Below are positions 1 to 6,649 of a stretch of DNA of 6,967 nucleotides, one piece after another. The notes beneath the pieces were generated by a model. That model did not search any database. It worked only from the letters and a program-made list of their open reading frames with translations, and was not told the DNA's origin. The position numbers were made by a program, and so were the translations under genes. The stretch's first letter is position 1. Every line of letters begins with the position of its first letter. Source of the DNA: Candidatus Poseidoniales archaeon (GTDB lineage Archaea; Thermoplasmatota; Poseidoniia; Poseidoniales; Thalassarchaeaceae); assembly GCA_022447885.1 (NCBI GenBank), contig JAKUTA010000060.1, forward strand, positions 1-6,967, given 5' to 3'.

Positions 1-990
1 GAGGTGATGGCGCATCGCTTCGAGTTCACTGACATCTTCAACAAGCAGAATCCGGAGGCGTACAACATCTGCGGCTACCGCTGGGGAGAGGTCGTACCCG
101 ACGAGTGGCTGGTGTTCGGTGCCCACTTCGACGTCGCTCCCCCCGCCAACTCCGCGCTGCCGTTCGTCGACCCGCACATCACCGGCACCCGCACCTACGG
201 CACCCGCGTCGGGGCCTACGACAACACCGCGGGGACGAGCATGGTGCTCGAGACGGCGAAGGCGATGTCCGAGTTCAAGTCACGGCGCACGATGGTGTTC
301 TGCCTGTGGTCAGGTGAGGAAGGAGGAAAGCGTGGGTCGGATTACTGGACGGAATACTGGGTCGCCGAGGACAATCCGCAGGTCACGGTGACCAACTACG
401 TCAACCTCGACATGGCCGGGGTCAACTGGCCCGGGGGAGGAGGTGCACCACACGGTGACCCTGACCCGCAGCCGTCGGAGGGTGGCTATCCGAAGGACGA
501 GGAGGTGTGGCCGATGCGCGTCTACATCGGTCCGACCGCCTCGCATGAGAACAACAGCCAGCCGGGCATGGTGGGGTTGTCGGAATGGATCGGGGCGGAC
601 GCGCTCGGTCTGGAGGAACAGCTCGGGAGTCTGGTAGGTGCCGGATTCGATGAGAGCACCTGGAAGTACGACGCTTGGGTGGAAGGTGGGCGCAAGGAGA
701 TGATCGTCTACGAAGACACGACTGCCAGGTCCGACCACGCTGCCTTCCAAGAGAACCTCGGAACCGTGACCTTGGGATTCGGTGGCTTGGTGGATGGTTA
801 CTGGTGCTACCACCAGACATGTGACACGCTCGCCGAGATGGAGGCGTGGATGGACACCAGCAACAAGGACTACGGGGAGGACAACACCGGTGTGACGAAC
901 CTCGTCAACTCACTCGACCTGATCACCTGGTGGGCGATCTACTCGTTCTTCCATCTCGATGAGCAGCCGATTCTCAACACGCTCGGATGA
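1..990 (+). CDS. M28-family zinc peptidase, 3' part of gene (5' end outside window)
   Basis: Di-zinc exopeptidase of the M28 (aminopeptidase / glutamate-carboxypeptidase-like) family, which removes residues from peptide ends. Counting the GTG at base 4 as residue 1, the five metal ligands and the catalytic base appear in family order: H41 in GAHFDV, bridging D73 in AYDNTAG, base E105 and ligand E106 in WSGEEGG, D136 in NLDMAG, and H245 in SDHAAF. A late YHxxCDT (residues 269-274) matches the conserved YHxxxDT element. The frame is open through base 1, so the GTG/ATG at 4-9 are probably internal codons and the missing N-terminus may carry a signal peptide or PA domain. Spacing between D136 and H245 (109 residues) is closer to the glutamate-carboxypeptidase-II branch than to short bacterial aminopeptidases. 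The stop TGA (988-990) lies 5 bases from the stop of the convergent M50 gene. The catalytic set is complete. The substrate and whether the enzyme is secreted cannot be told from here. Confidence 0.9.
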   Translation, partial: EVMAHRFEFTDIFNKQNPEAYNICGYRWGEVVPDEWLVFGAHFDVAPPANSALPFVDPHITGTRTYGTRVGAYDNTAGTSMVLETAKAMSEFKSRRTMVFCLWSGEEGGKRGSDYWTEYWVAEDNPQVTVTNYVNLDMAGVNWPGGGGAPHGDPDPQPSEGGYPKDEEVWPMRVYIGPTASHENNSQPGMVGLSEWIGADALGLEEQLGSLVGAGFDESTWKYDAWVEGGRKEMIVYEDTTARSDHAAFQENLGTVTLGFGGLVDGYWCYHQTCDTLAEMEAWMDTSNKDYGEDNTGVTNLVNSLDLITWWAIYSFFHLDEQPILNTLG

Positions 991-995
991 CCTGC

Positions 996-1865
996 TCAGA
1001 TGCCGGCGATGGCGTACACCCAGCCCATCTGGATGTCACTGAAGAGCAATGCGTAGACTGCGAAGGCGAAAATGGCGATGGTCACCCAGAAAACGGGCTC
1101 GGACCAGTTCTTGATCTTGCGACCGTCCAGCGGCCCGAACGGAAGCATGTTGAACGCCCCGAGGATGGTGTTCGCCGCCAGCCAGTAGAAGACGACCATT
1201 TCAACCAGACCACCTCCGCCGAACACCCCGAGCAGCACTCCACCCGCTGCGATGCCGAACAACAGCAGGGTGAGGTTCACCAGCGGACCAGCGATGGCGA
1301 TGTGACCGTTCTGTTTACGGCTGACGCTGCCCGCCACCATCACGGCGCCCGGAGCCATGAACACGATTCCGAGCAGCAGTGCCAGGAACACCCCGAAGCG
1401 CAATCCGGCCGGGTCGGCGCGGAACTCCGCCCAGCAACCGTAGTACTTGGCGGCGAACTTGTGACCTAGTTCATGGATGACGAAGGCGGGGGCGAACGCC
1501 ACGAACATCACGGGCGCGAGGAACACCATGTACAGCAGCGCGGGGCCGAGACCCACCGACATGATCCCGCGCACACCACCTACCTGCATCAACGCCAGCG
1601 CGAGGGTGAATGCTCCCGTGGCCAGGACCAGATCCTTCAACTCCCGTTGAGAGAAGTGAAAGAAACTGCCACGGTGGTGCTCGACACGGTAGGCGTCACC
1701 GAAGTCCATGAAACCGCGCAGGAACGGCTGGAACTGCTGGTTAGGATCGGTTTGCACGACCACGCGCACGTGAGCGGGTGCGTGACTTGGAGGAGCCCGT
1801 CTCGTGCTCTGCACCCGCTCGAACGGATCATCCTCCAGACGTGATGCCCGTGGGTCCCGCGCCAT
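996..1865 (-). CDS. Membrane M50 metalloprotease (site-2 protease type, archaeal-like)
   Basis: Intramembrane zinc protease of 289 residues, of the family that cleaves membrane-bound substrates such as anti-regulator proteins within the bilayer. HELGH at residues 131-135 gives zinc ligands H131 and H135 and catalytic E132. The second family motif, NMLPFGPLDG (239-248), supplies the third ligand D247, and NGHIAIAGPLVN lies at 186-197. About 77 soluble residues precede roughly six hydrophobic segments (about 78-94, 103-129, 156-180, 190-214, 219-237, 255-275). No PDZ domain is present, unlike RseP/RasP. The FSQRELKDL stretch before the first helix and CWAEFR after HELGHK resemble archaeal members. 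The ATG at 1865 was chosen because AGAGGAGG lies just upstream; the longer open frame to 2057 has no family-like sequence and would overlap the divergent gene. The substrate is unknown, and neither neighbour is an obvious partner. Confidence 0.88.
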   Translation of the reverse strand: MARDPRASRLEDDPFERVQSTRRAPPSHAPAHVRVVVQTDPNQQFQPFLRGFMDFGDAYRVEHHRGSFFHFSQRELKDLVLATGAFTLALALMQVGGVRGIMSVGLGPALLYMVFLAPVMFVAFAPAFVIHELGHKFAAKYYGCWAEFRADPAGLRFGVFLALLLGIVFMAPGAVMVAGSVSRKQNGHIAIAGPLVNLTLLLFGIAAGGVLLGVFGGGGLVEMVVFYWLAANTILGAFNMLPFGPLDGRKIKNWSEPVFWVTIAIFAFAVYALLFSDIQMGWVYAIAGI

Positions 1866-1868
1866 GTT

Positions 1869-1876
1869 CCTCCTCT
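1869..1876 (-). promoter_or_regulatory. Ribosome binding site deciding the M50 start
   Basis: AGAGGAGG on the minus strand ends 3 bases before the ATG at 1865-1863. It is the strongest Shine-Dalgarno match in the window and supports the 289-residue form of the M50 protease over the longer open frame. Confidence 0.7.
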
Positions 1877-1901
1877 GCCCGCTGACTGGCACCCTCCTTA
1901 G

Positions 1902-1922
1902 ATGCTCGCAGGGCGGGAGCAT
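1902..1922. repeat. Short inverted repeat in the divergent M50 / zinc-ribbon gene region
   Basis: ATGCTC (1902-1907) and GAGCAT (1917-1922) are perfect inverted arms separated by 9 bases, inside the only region where transcripts start in both directions. The arms are short enough to be chance in DNA of this composition. If real, it could be an operator serving both genes. I could not pick out a convincing TATA box or -10/-35 pair in 1866-1953. Confidence 0.25.
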
Positions 1923-1953
1923 TGATGAGTGGCGGGCGCGGGGTCGCTCGCTG

Positions 1954-2637
1954 ATGTCCGGTGTGCGCAGGGCGATGCAGGAGATGGGGTTGGCGATCTG
2001 CTGCCTCGTGTGTGACGCGCCCGACGATACCAGTTCTCCTCGCTGCCGCACCTGCATCGGGAACCATAGGGACGCGCGCGACCGCCTCCAGCAGTTTCCT
2101 GATGAGCGCTTGGCGTCGCAGTGGGCGCGCGAACTGTTTCAGATGAACGCGCGGCCGAACGCCTACGAACACGATTCCAACCACGGCGTCTGGATGCGGA
2201 CCTACGCGCGACTGCTCGCCGGACCTCCTGAACTGCATCGGAAGATCACCCAGGCCGATGTCGAGGCAGCATTCGCCGCTTCCCGCGCTGAGCGGGATGT
2301 GAATCCCCTGCGGGACATCGCCAACCAGAGCCCATGGAAGGATGCGCCGCCCAGCGATGAAGAAGTGCGGAGATTCGAGAAACAACTCCCTACTGATGTC
2401 GAGTACTCAAGAGGAAGACCAACTATTCCCAGCAAGGTGATCCCCGAAGTGGACCGCTCATCTCGCTCTGGAGAGGACCATGAGTTGGCCGACCGTGTGC
2501 TCGGTGCGGCAGCCGCTCAGACGGCCCCGAGCGACCTGCGCGACCTGACTCCAGAACTGACCGCTGGCGAACGCAGGCTCACCCGGCGTCTCTGGAAGGA
2601 TCTGGTCGACGAGATCGATGCCTTGATTGAAGAGTGA
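1954..2637 (+). CDS. Unrecognised protein with N-terminal zinc ribbon
   Basis: Not recognised as a named family. If the ATG at 1954 is used, the product is 227 residues. Near the N-terminus two CxxC knuckles (C17/C20 and C31/C34, 10 residues between) and a nearby H38 form a compact zinc-ribbon or rubredoxin-like knuckle. The remainder is hydrophilic, charged and mostly predicted helical, with a low-complexity Pro/Ser/Arg-rich middle (about residues 125-170) and an acidic C-terminal helix ending DEIDALIEE. No signal peptide or membrane segment is present, so it is probably cytoplasmic, perhaps a nucleic-acid- or protein-binding adaptor, but that is inference. The start is uncertain: ATGs at 1975 and 1984 are in frame, keep the zinc knuckles and give 220 or 217 residues. 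The open frame back to 1804 overlaps the M50 gene and is not favoured. It is transcribed away from M50 and converges on purQ. That the frame is a true gene is supported by clean knuckles and by its filling the only gap between well-identified genes. Confidence 0.65.
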   Translation: MSGVRRAMQEMGLAICCLVCDAPDDTSSPRCRTCIGNHRDARDRLQQFPDERLASQWARELFQMNARPNAYEHDSNHGVWMRTYARLLAGPPELHRKITQADVEAAFAASRAERDVNPLRDIANQSPWKDAPPSDEEVRRFEKQLPTDVEYSRGRPTIPSKVIPEVDRSSRSGEDHELADRVLGAAAAQTAPSDLRDLTPELTAGERRLTRRLWKDLVDEIDALIEE

Positions 2638-2643
2638 GTTGGT

Positions 2644-2668
2644 AATTGGAAAGTGTGTTTCTCCAATT
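2644..2668. terminator. Inverted repeat between convergent genes, possible bidirectional terminator
   Basis: AATTGGA (2644-2650) and TCCAATT (2662-2668) form a perfect 7-bp stem around an 11-base loop. It sits in the 37-base gap between the stop of the zinc-ribbon gene (2637) and the stop of purQ (2675). The arms are AT-rich in a GC-rich window, and a T-rich stretch (GTGTGTTT) lies in the loop. There is no long T-tract on either side, so it is not a canonical rho-independent terminator; position is the main argument. Confidence 0.45.
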
Positions 2669-2674
2669 GAATGT

Positions 2675-3493
2675 TCAGAGGTTGTTCCTAGCGTATCCCA
2701 CACCGTTGTGGAAGATGGCCATCCCCTCACCCTCCCAGTCAGATTGGTCGCCTTCTCGGGTCCAGGTCGCACCCAGCCACTTGGTGAAGTTCGCCTCAGG
2801 ATGAGGCATCAATCCGAACACCAGCCCTGTCGGGTCGCACACACCAGCGATGTTGCGCATGCTGGCGTTGGGGCAGAGTGGGTAGGGTACCGGCTCATCG
2901 GCAGCGCTTGGATACCTGGTCGAGGGATCCACGTAGCGGCAGACGACCTGTTGCTGCTCGAAGTAACGCTGCAGCAGCTCCGCGTCCGGCACGACGAACT
3001 TCCCCTCCCCATGGCGCACCGGCACGCGCATCCGCTCCAAGCCATCGGTCCACACGCACGGGCTGGCGTCGTTGAACTCGAGCGTGACCCAGCGATCCTC
3101 GTAATGCCCGGAATCATTCAGCGTCAGGGACGCTGTCTGCGACAGGCTCACCTCCTCGTCACCGGGGAGCAGCCCCATCTTCACCAGCACCTGGAAGCCG
3201 TTGCAGATGCCGATGACCGGTTTCCCGGATCTCACGAAGTCACACACCTGCTCACGGATGGCGAAGCGCAGACGGTTGCCTAGAAGGCGGCCACTGCCGA
3301 GGTGATCGCCGAACGAGAAGCCGCCGGGAACCGCCAGGATGTGGAAATCCTCCAGGGAATCGGCGCCCGACACCAGTTGATTGACGTGCACCCGTTGCGC
3401 CTCTGCGCCAGCCATCTCGAACACGGCCATCGTCTCGACATCGCAGTTGATGCCGAAGCCGGTGAGCACTGCTGCTCTCGGGGTGTCGACCAT
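2675..3493 (-). CDS. purQ: Phosphoribosylformylglycinamidine synthase, glutaminase subunit PurQ
   Basis: Class I glutamine amidotransferase subunit of 272 residues that hydrolyses glutamine and passes ammonia to PurL for converting FGAR to FGAM in purine synthesis. The family catalytic triad is visible: nucleophile C97 in GICNGFQ, and H231 and E233 in GLMPHPEA. PGGFSFGDHLGSG (about residues 56-68) is the conserved oxyanion-side loop. The length fits the longer PurQ form (about 270) that accompanies PurS-fused PurL, rather than the roughly 225-residue Bacillus type. The ATG at 3493 shares its A with the purL stop (TGATG), pointing to translational coupling. GGGGGTG seven bases upstream may serve as ribosome binding site, and a GTG one codon earlier (3496) is a possible alternative start. 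The frame upstream to 3625 lies inside purL and is not PurQ-like. The gene is intact. Confidence 0.96.
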   Translation of the reverse strand: MVDTPRAAVLTGFGINCDVETMAVFEMAGAEAQRVHVNQLVSGADSLEDFHILAVPGGFSFGDHLGSGRLLGNRLRFAIREQVCDFVRSGKPVIGICNGFQVLVKMGLLPGDEEVSLSQTASLTLNDSGHYEDRWVTLEFNDASPCVWTDGLERMRVPVRHGEGKFVVPDAELLQRYFEQQQVVCRYVDPSTRYPSAADEPVPYPLCPNASMRNIAGVCDPTGLVFGLMPHPEANFTKWLGATWTREGDQSDWEGEGMAIFHNGVGYARNNL

Positions 3494-6400
3494 CACGGCG
3501 CACCCCCGTCGAGAGTTGCCTTCCATCCATCGCGCAGGGTGGCGAGATCGGCCCTGAGCAGGTTCTCTCCACCGTTGACGAACACGATCTCGTCGCCTTC
3601 GCCGACCTTGCCGAGATGGTGACACGCGTGACCGGCCATGGCCGCCTCGAAGGCTTCGCTGTCATCTGGTGCGACACTCACGAGGATGCGTCCAAGGCTC
3701 TCCCCGAACAGCGCACCCCAGTCATCCAGCCCCTCGTCATCCGCGAACAGGCGTTCGATGTCGACGGTGCATCCGGAATCAACGCCGAAGCATGACTCTG
3801 CGAGCGCGGTGGCGAGACCTCCATCACTGCAGTCATGGGCGCTGGCGACCAGTCTGGTGGACATCGCGGCTGATAGTGCCCGGTAGAGCCCTATGTTACG
3901 CTCAGCATCGATGCTCGGGACCTGTCCGCCTATGCCGCCGCCGTGGGATTCGCTGAGCATGCAGGCGAGTTCGCTCGCCCCCAGTTCCTGATGCGTCTCA
4001 CCGAGCAGGTAGATGGCATCGCCAGCCTGCTTGAAGTCACTCGAGACCGCTTTACGCACGTCACGGTGATTGCCGATGAGGCTGTAGAGCAGAGTGGGCG
4101 GAACGCTGATCTTCTCTCCATCGAAGGTGACGTCGTTCTTCATCGAGTCCTTGCCGGAGATGCATGGCAGTCGGTAGGCGCGGCACACATCCTCCAGCGC
4201 CCGATTGGCGCGCACCAGTTGCGCCAGTTTGTACTTCCCATCAGGGGTTTTCTCGCTGACGATGGCGTCGGGCCAGCAGAAGTTGTCCAGACCGGCGATC
4301 ATGTCGAGGTCGACGCCGACGCACACCGCGTTGCGCACCGCCTCATCGACGCTCGCCGCCACCATCGCATAGGTGTCGATGTCCGAATAGCGTGGCGTGA
4401 TGCCGCACGATATGACCGCACCTCTCGTGTCACCATGCAGTGGGGCGATGACCGCAGCATCTCCGGGCGCGTCGTGGTTGACGCCGCAGAACGGTTTGAT
4501 GACCGTCTGACCGATGACCTCGTGGTCGTAGGAGCGCACCCACCACTCCTTGCTCGCCACATTGGGGCGCGCCATCAGGCTCGCCAGCACATCACCCATT
4601 CCCTCGGCATCCACGTCAGGGAAGTTCGGGGACTCGTGTTCAGGCGGAACCCACTCACTCACCAGTTCCAGTTGTGGCAGCCCGTCGTGCAGGAACTCTA
4701 TGGGGAGCAATGCCACCACCGTGTCCCCGTAGCGGACCTCGAAGTTGCCGCTGTCGGTGAACTCGCCGATCGCCGTCGCCTCCACCTCATGCAACTCTGC
4801 AAGCGTTTCGAATTCAGCGCAGTCCTCCGGTTTCACGCCGATGGTCATGCGCTCCTGCGATTCGGACACCAATATCTCCCAGGGGGAGAGACCCGCCTGC
4901 TTCAACGGCACGACAGACAGGTCGATGGTCGCCCCGCCAGTCAGTTCGGCCAACTCCCCGACGCTGCTCGAAAGCCCTCCCGCGCCGTTGTCCGTGGTCA
5001 CCTGCACGATTCCCGCGTCGCGCGCTTCGACGAGCATGTCGACCATCTTCTTCTGTGTGATCGGGTCACCTATCTGCACGGCTGAGGACGGGCTGTCCTC
5101 GGTCAGCTCGATGCTGCTGAAGGTCGCCCCGTGGATCCCATCGCTACCCACCTTGCCGCCGGTCATGTAGATCACATCACCCGGGCTGGGCGTCTTCACG
5201 TGGCTCTCTCGCCCGTCAGCCAGACGACGGGGCATGATGCCGACGGTGCCGCAGTATACCAGTGGCTTGCCGAGATAACGCTCGTCGAACACCATCGCTC
5301 CGTTGACCGTCGGTATGCCCGATTCGTTGCCACCCGCGCGCACTCCCGCGTGCACCCCGCGCATCACCCGGGATGGGTGGAACAATCCCTTGGGAATGTG
5401 GCCACTCCAGTCCGGTGGACCGAAGCAGAAGACATCGGTGTTGGCGATCGGGCGAGCACCCAGACCTGTGCCGAGGATGTCACGGTTGACGCCGACGATG
5501 CCGGTCATGGCGCCGCCGTAGGGGTCGAGAGCGCTCGGTGAGTTGTGCGTCTCCACCTTCATGCACAGGCTCCAGTCGTCATTCCAGGCGATGACTCCGG
5601 AGTTGTCGTGGAACACGCTGAGCAGCCAGTCGACCTCTTCGGCGATGTCGAGGGTGGGCTGCACGATGTGTGTCTTGAACAGCGAATCAATCGTCGAATC
5701 CTCGCCGGTCTCCGTATCCTTGTGGTGGATCAGTGCTGCGAACGTCTTGTGCTTGCAGTGCTCCGACCAGGTCTGCGCCAGGCACTCCAGTTCCACATCC
5801 GTGGGGGCCTCAGGCGGCAAGCCTTGTTCCTCTCTCAGGGCTCGCACCCCAAGGTCGCGATATTGCGCTTGGATGGCTTGCATCTCAGCGAGGTTGAGAG
5901 CCAGCAGACCCGTCTCGCTGATGCGTTCCAACTCGGCGTCGGATACCTCGAGGTCGACGACCGCCGGTTCCTCGAACTGGATTGGGGGGCGGTCCGGGAA
6001 CGGCAGTTCCGGCCAGATGGCGGAGCGGCAATGGATCCTGGTGGCGATCGCCGCCCGCTCGATCATCGGGTTGTGCAACTGATCAGCCAGCCACTTCTCC
6101 TCTACATCTTCGGGAACCCCCCAGAACAGGTAGGTCATCGTGGTGGCCACATCACCGGCTGCGCCAGCATCCGGGTAGAGAGTGGTCAGCCCACCGAGGG
6201 CAGCCTGGGCAGGATTGTCGGTGACGCCGGGCTTGAAGCCGATCTGGATCGCGATCTCAGGCGGTGGGGCGAACATGACGTCATCATCGAGCAGGCTCTG
6301 GTTGGCAACGCCATGTTCGATGACCGGGTCCGTGAACAAGTCGCGGAGAGAATCGAACAACTGGGCGCCGGTGAGCGGAGCGCGCACCATGTATCCAGTG

Positions 6401-6534
6401 ATGCTACGCACACTCTCTATCTCTACGCCGTGGTCGTATGCAAGCTGTCGACGCACGCCCTCGCCGCGGGTGTCCTGCAGACCGGGCAGCACCCGTGGGG
6501 TCACCTCGATGCGGTGGACCGGTGCGGCGCCCAT
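3493..6534 (-). CDS. purL: Phosphoribosylformylglycinamidine synthase, synthetase subunit PurL with fused PurS-like domains
   Basis: ATP-dependent synthetase subunit of FGAR amidotransferase, 1013 residues; FGAR, ATP and ammonia from PurQ give FGAM. Residues about 6-75 (HRIEVTPRVLPG onward) look like PurS, and about 94-165 look like a second PurS-like copy, together replacing the separate PurS protein. A linker leads to the signature WSEHCKHKTF at 256-265. Two AIR-synthase-like halves follow, with KVETHNSPS...DPYGGA (326-342), DNGAGGLSSS (515-524), SGKDSMKND (793-801) and AHDCSDGGL (899-907). The C-terminus has no glutaminase domain, so this is not the fused 1300-residue E. coli type but the intermediate form paired with separate PurQ. 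The ATG at 6534 was chosen because PurS-like sequence starts just after it, GAGGA lies 5 bases upstream, and the open frame back to 6759 runs through the groEL 3' end. The stop overlaps the purQ start by one base. No frameshift or lost motif was seen. Confidence 0.96.
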   Translation of the reverse strand: MGAAPVHRIEVTPRVLPGLQDTRGEGVRRQLAYDHGVEIESVRSITGYMVRAPLTGAQLFDSLRDLFTDPVIEHGVANQSLLDDDVMFAPPPEIAIQIGFKPGVTDNPAQAALGGLTTLYPDAGAAGDVATTMTYLFWGVPEDVEEKWLADQLHNPMIERAAIATRIHCRSAIWPELPFPDRPPIQFEEPAVVDLEVSDAELERISETGLLALNLAEMQAIQAQYRDLGVRALREEQGLPPEAPTDVELECLAQTWSEHCKHKTFAALIHHKDTETGEDSTIDSLFKTHIVQPTLDIAEEVDWLLSVFHDNSGVIAWNDDWSLCMKVETHNSPSALDPYGGAMTGIVGVNRDILGTGLGARPIANTDVFCFGPPDWSGHIPKGLFHPSRVMRGVHAGVRAGGNESGIPTVNGAMVFDERYLGKPLVYCGTVGIMPRRLADGRESHVKTPSPGDVIYMTGGKVGSDGIHGATFSSIELTEDSPSSAVQIGDPITQKKMVDMLVEARDAGIVQVTTDNGAGGLSSSVGELAELTGGATIDLSVVPLKQAGLSPWEILVSESQERMTIGVKPEDCAEFETLAELHEVEATAIGEFTDSGNFEVRYGDTVVALLPIEFLHDGLPQLELVSEWVPPEHESPNFPDVDAEGMGDVLASLMARPNVASKEWWVRSYDHEVIGQTVIKPFCGVNHDAPGDAAVIAPLHGDTRGAVISCGITPRYSDIDTYAMVAASVDEAVRNAVCVGVDLDMIAGLDNFCWPDAIVSEKTPDGKYKLAQLVRANRALEDVCRAYRLPCISGKDSMKNDVTFDGEKISVPPTLLYSLIGNHRDVRKAVSSDFKQAGDAIYLLGETHQELGASELACMLSESHGGGIGGQVPSIDAERNIGLYRALSAAMSTRLVASAHDCSDGGLATALAESCFGVDSGCTVDIERLFADDEGLDDWGALFGESLGRILVSVAPDDSEAFEAAMAGHACHHLGKVGEGDEIVFVNGGENLLRADLATLRDGWKATLDGGAP

Positions 6535-6539
6535 CCGAA

Positions 6540-6544
6540 TCCTC
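6540..6544 (-). promoter_or_regulatory. Ribosome binding site supporting the purL start
   Basis: GAGGA on the minus strand, 5 bases before the ATG at 6534-6532. It supports a 1013-residue PurL rather than any of the further upstream codons in the same open frame. Confidence 0.5.
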
Positions 6545-6615
6545 GCAGCGAACGCCGATGGCGGACGCCCTTCAATGAAGCGGCTGGGGCCGTAGGCACC
6601 AGCCAGACAAAGTTC

Positions 6616-6647
6616 GGTGTTGGTCTCTAGATGTTGGTGATGGTCTC
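6616..6647. repeat. Two 12-base direct repeats, 20-base period, between groEL and purL
   Basis: GGTGTTGGTCTC (6616-6627) and GGTGATGGTCTC (6636-6647) match at 11 of 12 positions and start exactly 20 bases apart, close to two helical turns. Read in the direction of transcription they are GAGACCATCACC then GAGACCAACACC. The pair lies immediately after the groEL stop and about 80-110 bases before the purL ATG, where a purL promoter or leader would be. A regulator binding site is possible; no protein is implied by the sequence alone. The rest of the 115-base gap (6535-6649) shows no convincing promoter, hairpin or short gene. Confidence 0.4.
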
Positions 6648-6649
6648 CG

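Noticed and set aside
310..813. Minus-strand open frame opposite the M28 gene
   Set aside because: The plus strand carries all M28 metal ligands; this translation has no family-like motif.
987..1469. Plus-strand open frame overlapping the end of the M28 gene and antisense to M50
   Set aside because: The opposite strand encodes HELGH, GPLDG and membrane helices. This frame is a His/Glu/Gln-rich shadow.
1866..2057. 64-residue N-terminal extension of the M50 protease
   Set aside because: The extension lacks family resemblance, overlaps the divergent gene, and the strong Shine-Dalgarno site lies before the internal ATG at 1865.
3943..5085. Long open frame (380 codons) on the plus strand inside purL
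   Set aside because: It is antisense to well-conserved PurL motifs. Its His/Arg/Val-rich translation matches no family and is typical of shadow frames in GC-rich genes.
5545..6630. Plus-strand open frame (361 codons) opposite the purL 5' half and the groEL-purL gap
   Set aside because: Same reason: opposite to the PurS-like and WSEHC regions of PurL, with no recognisable domain.
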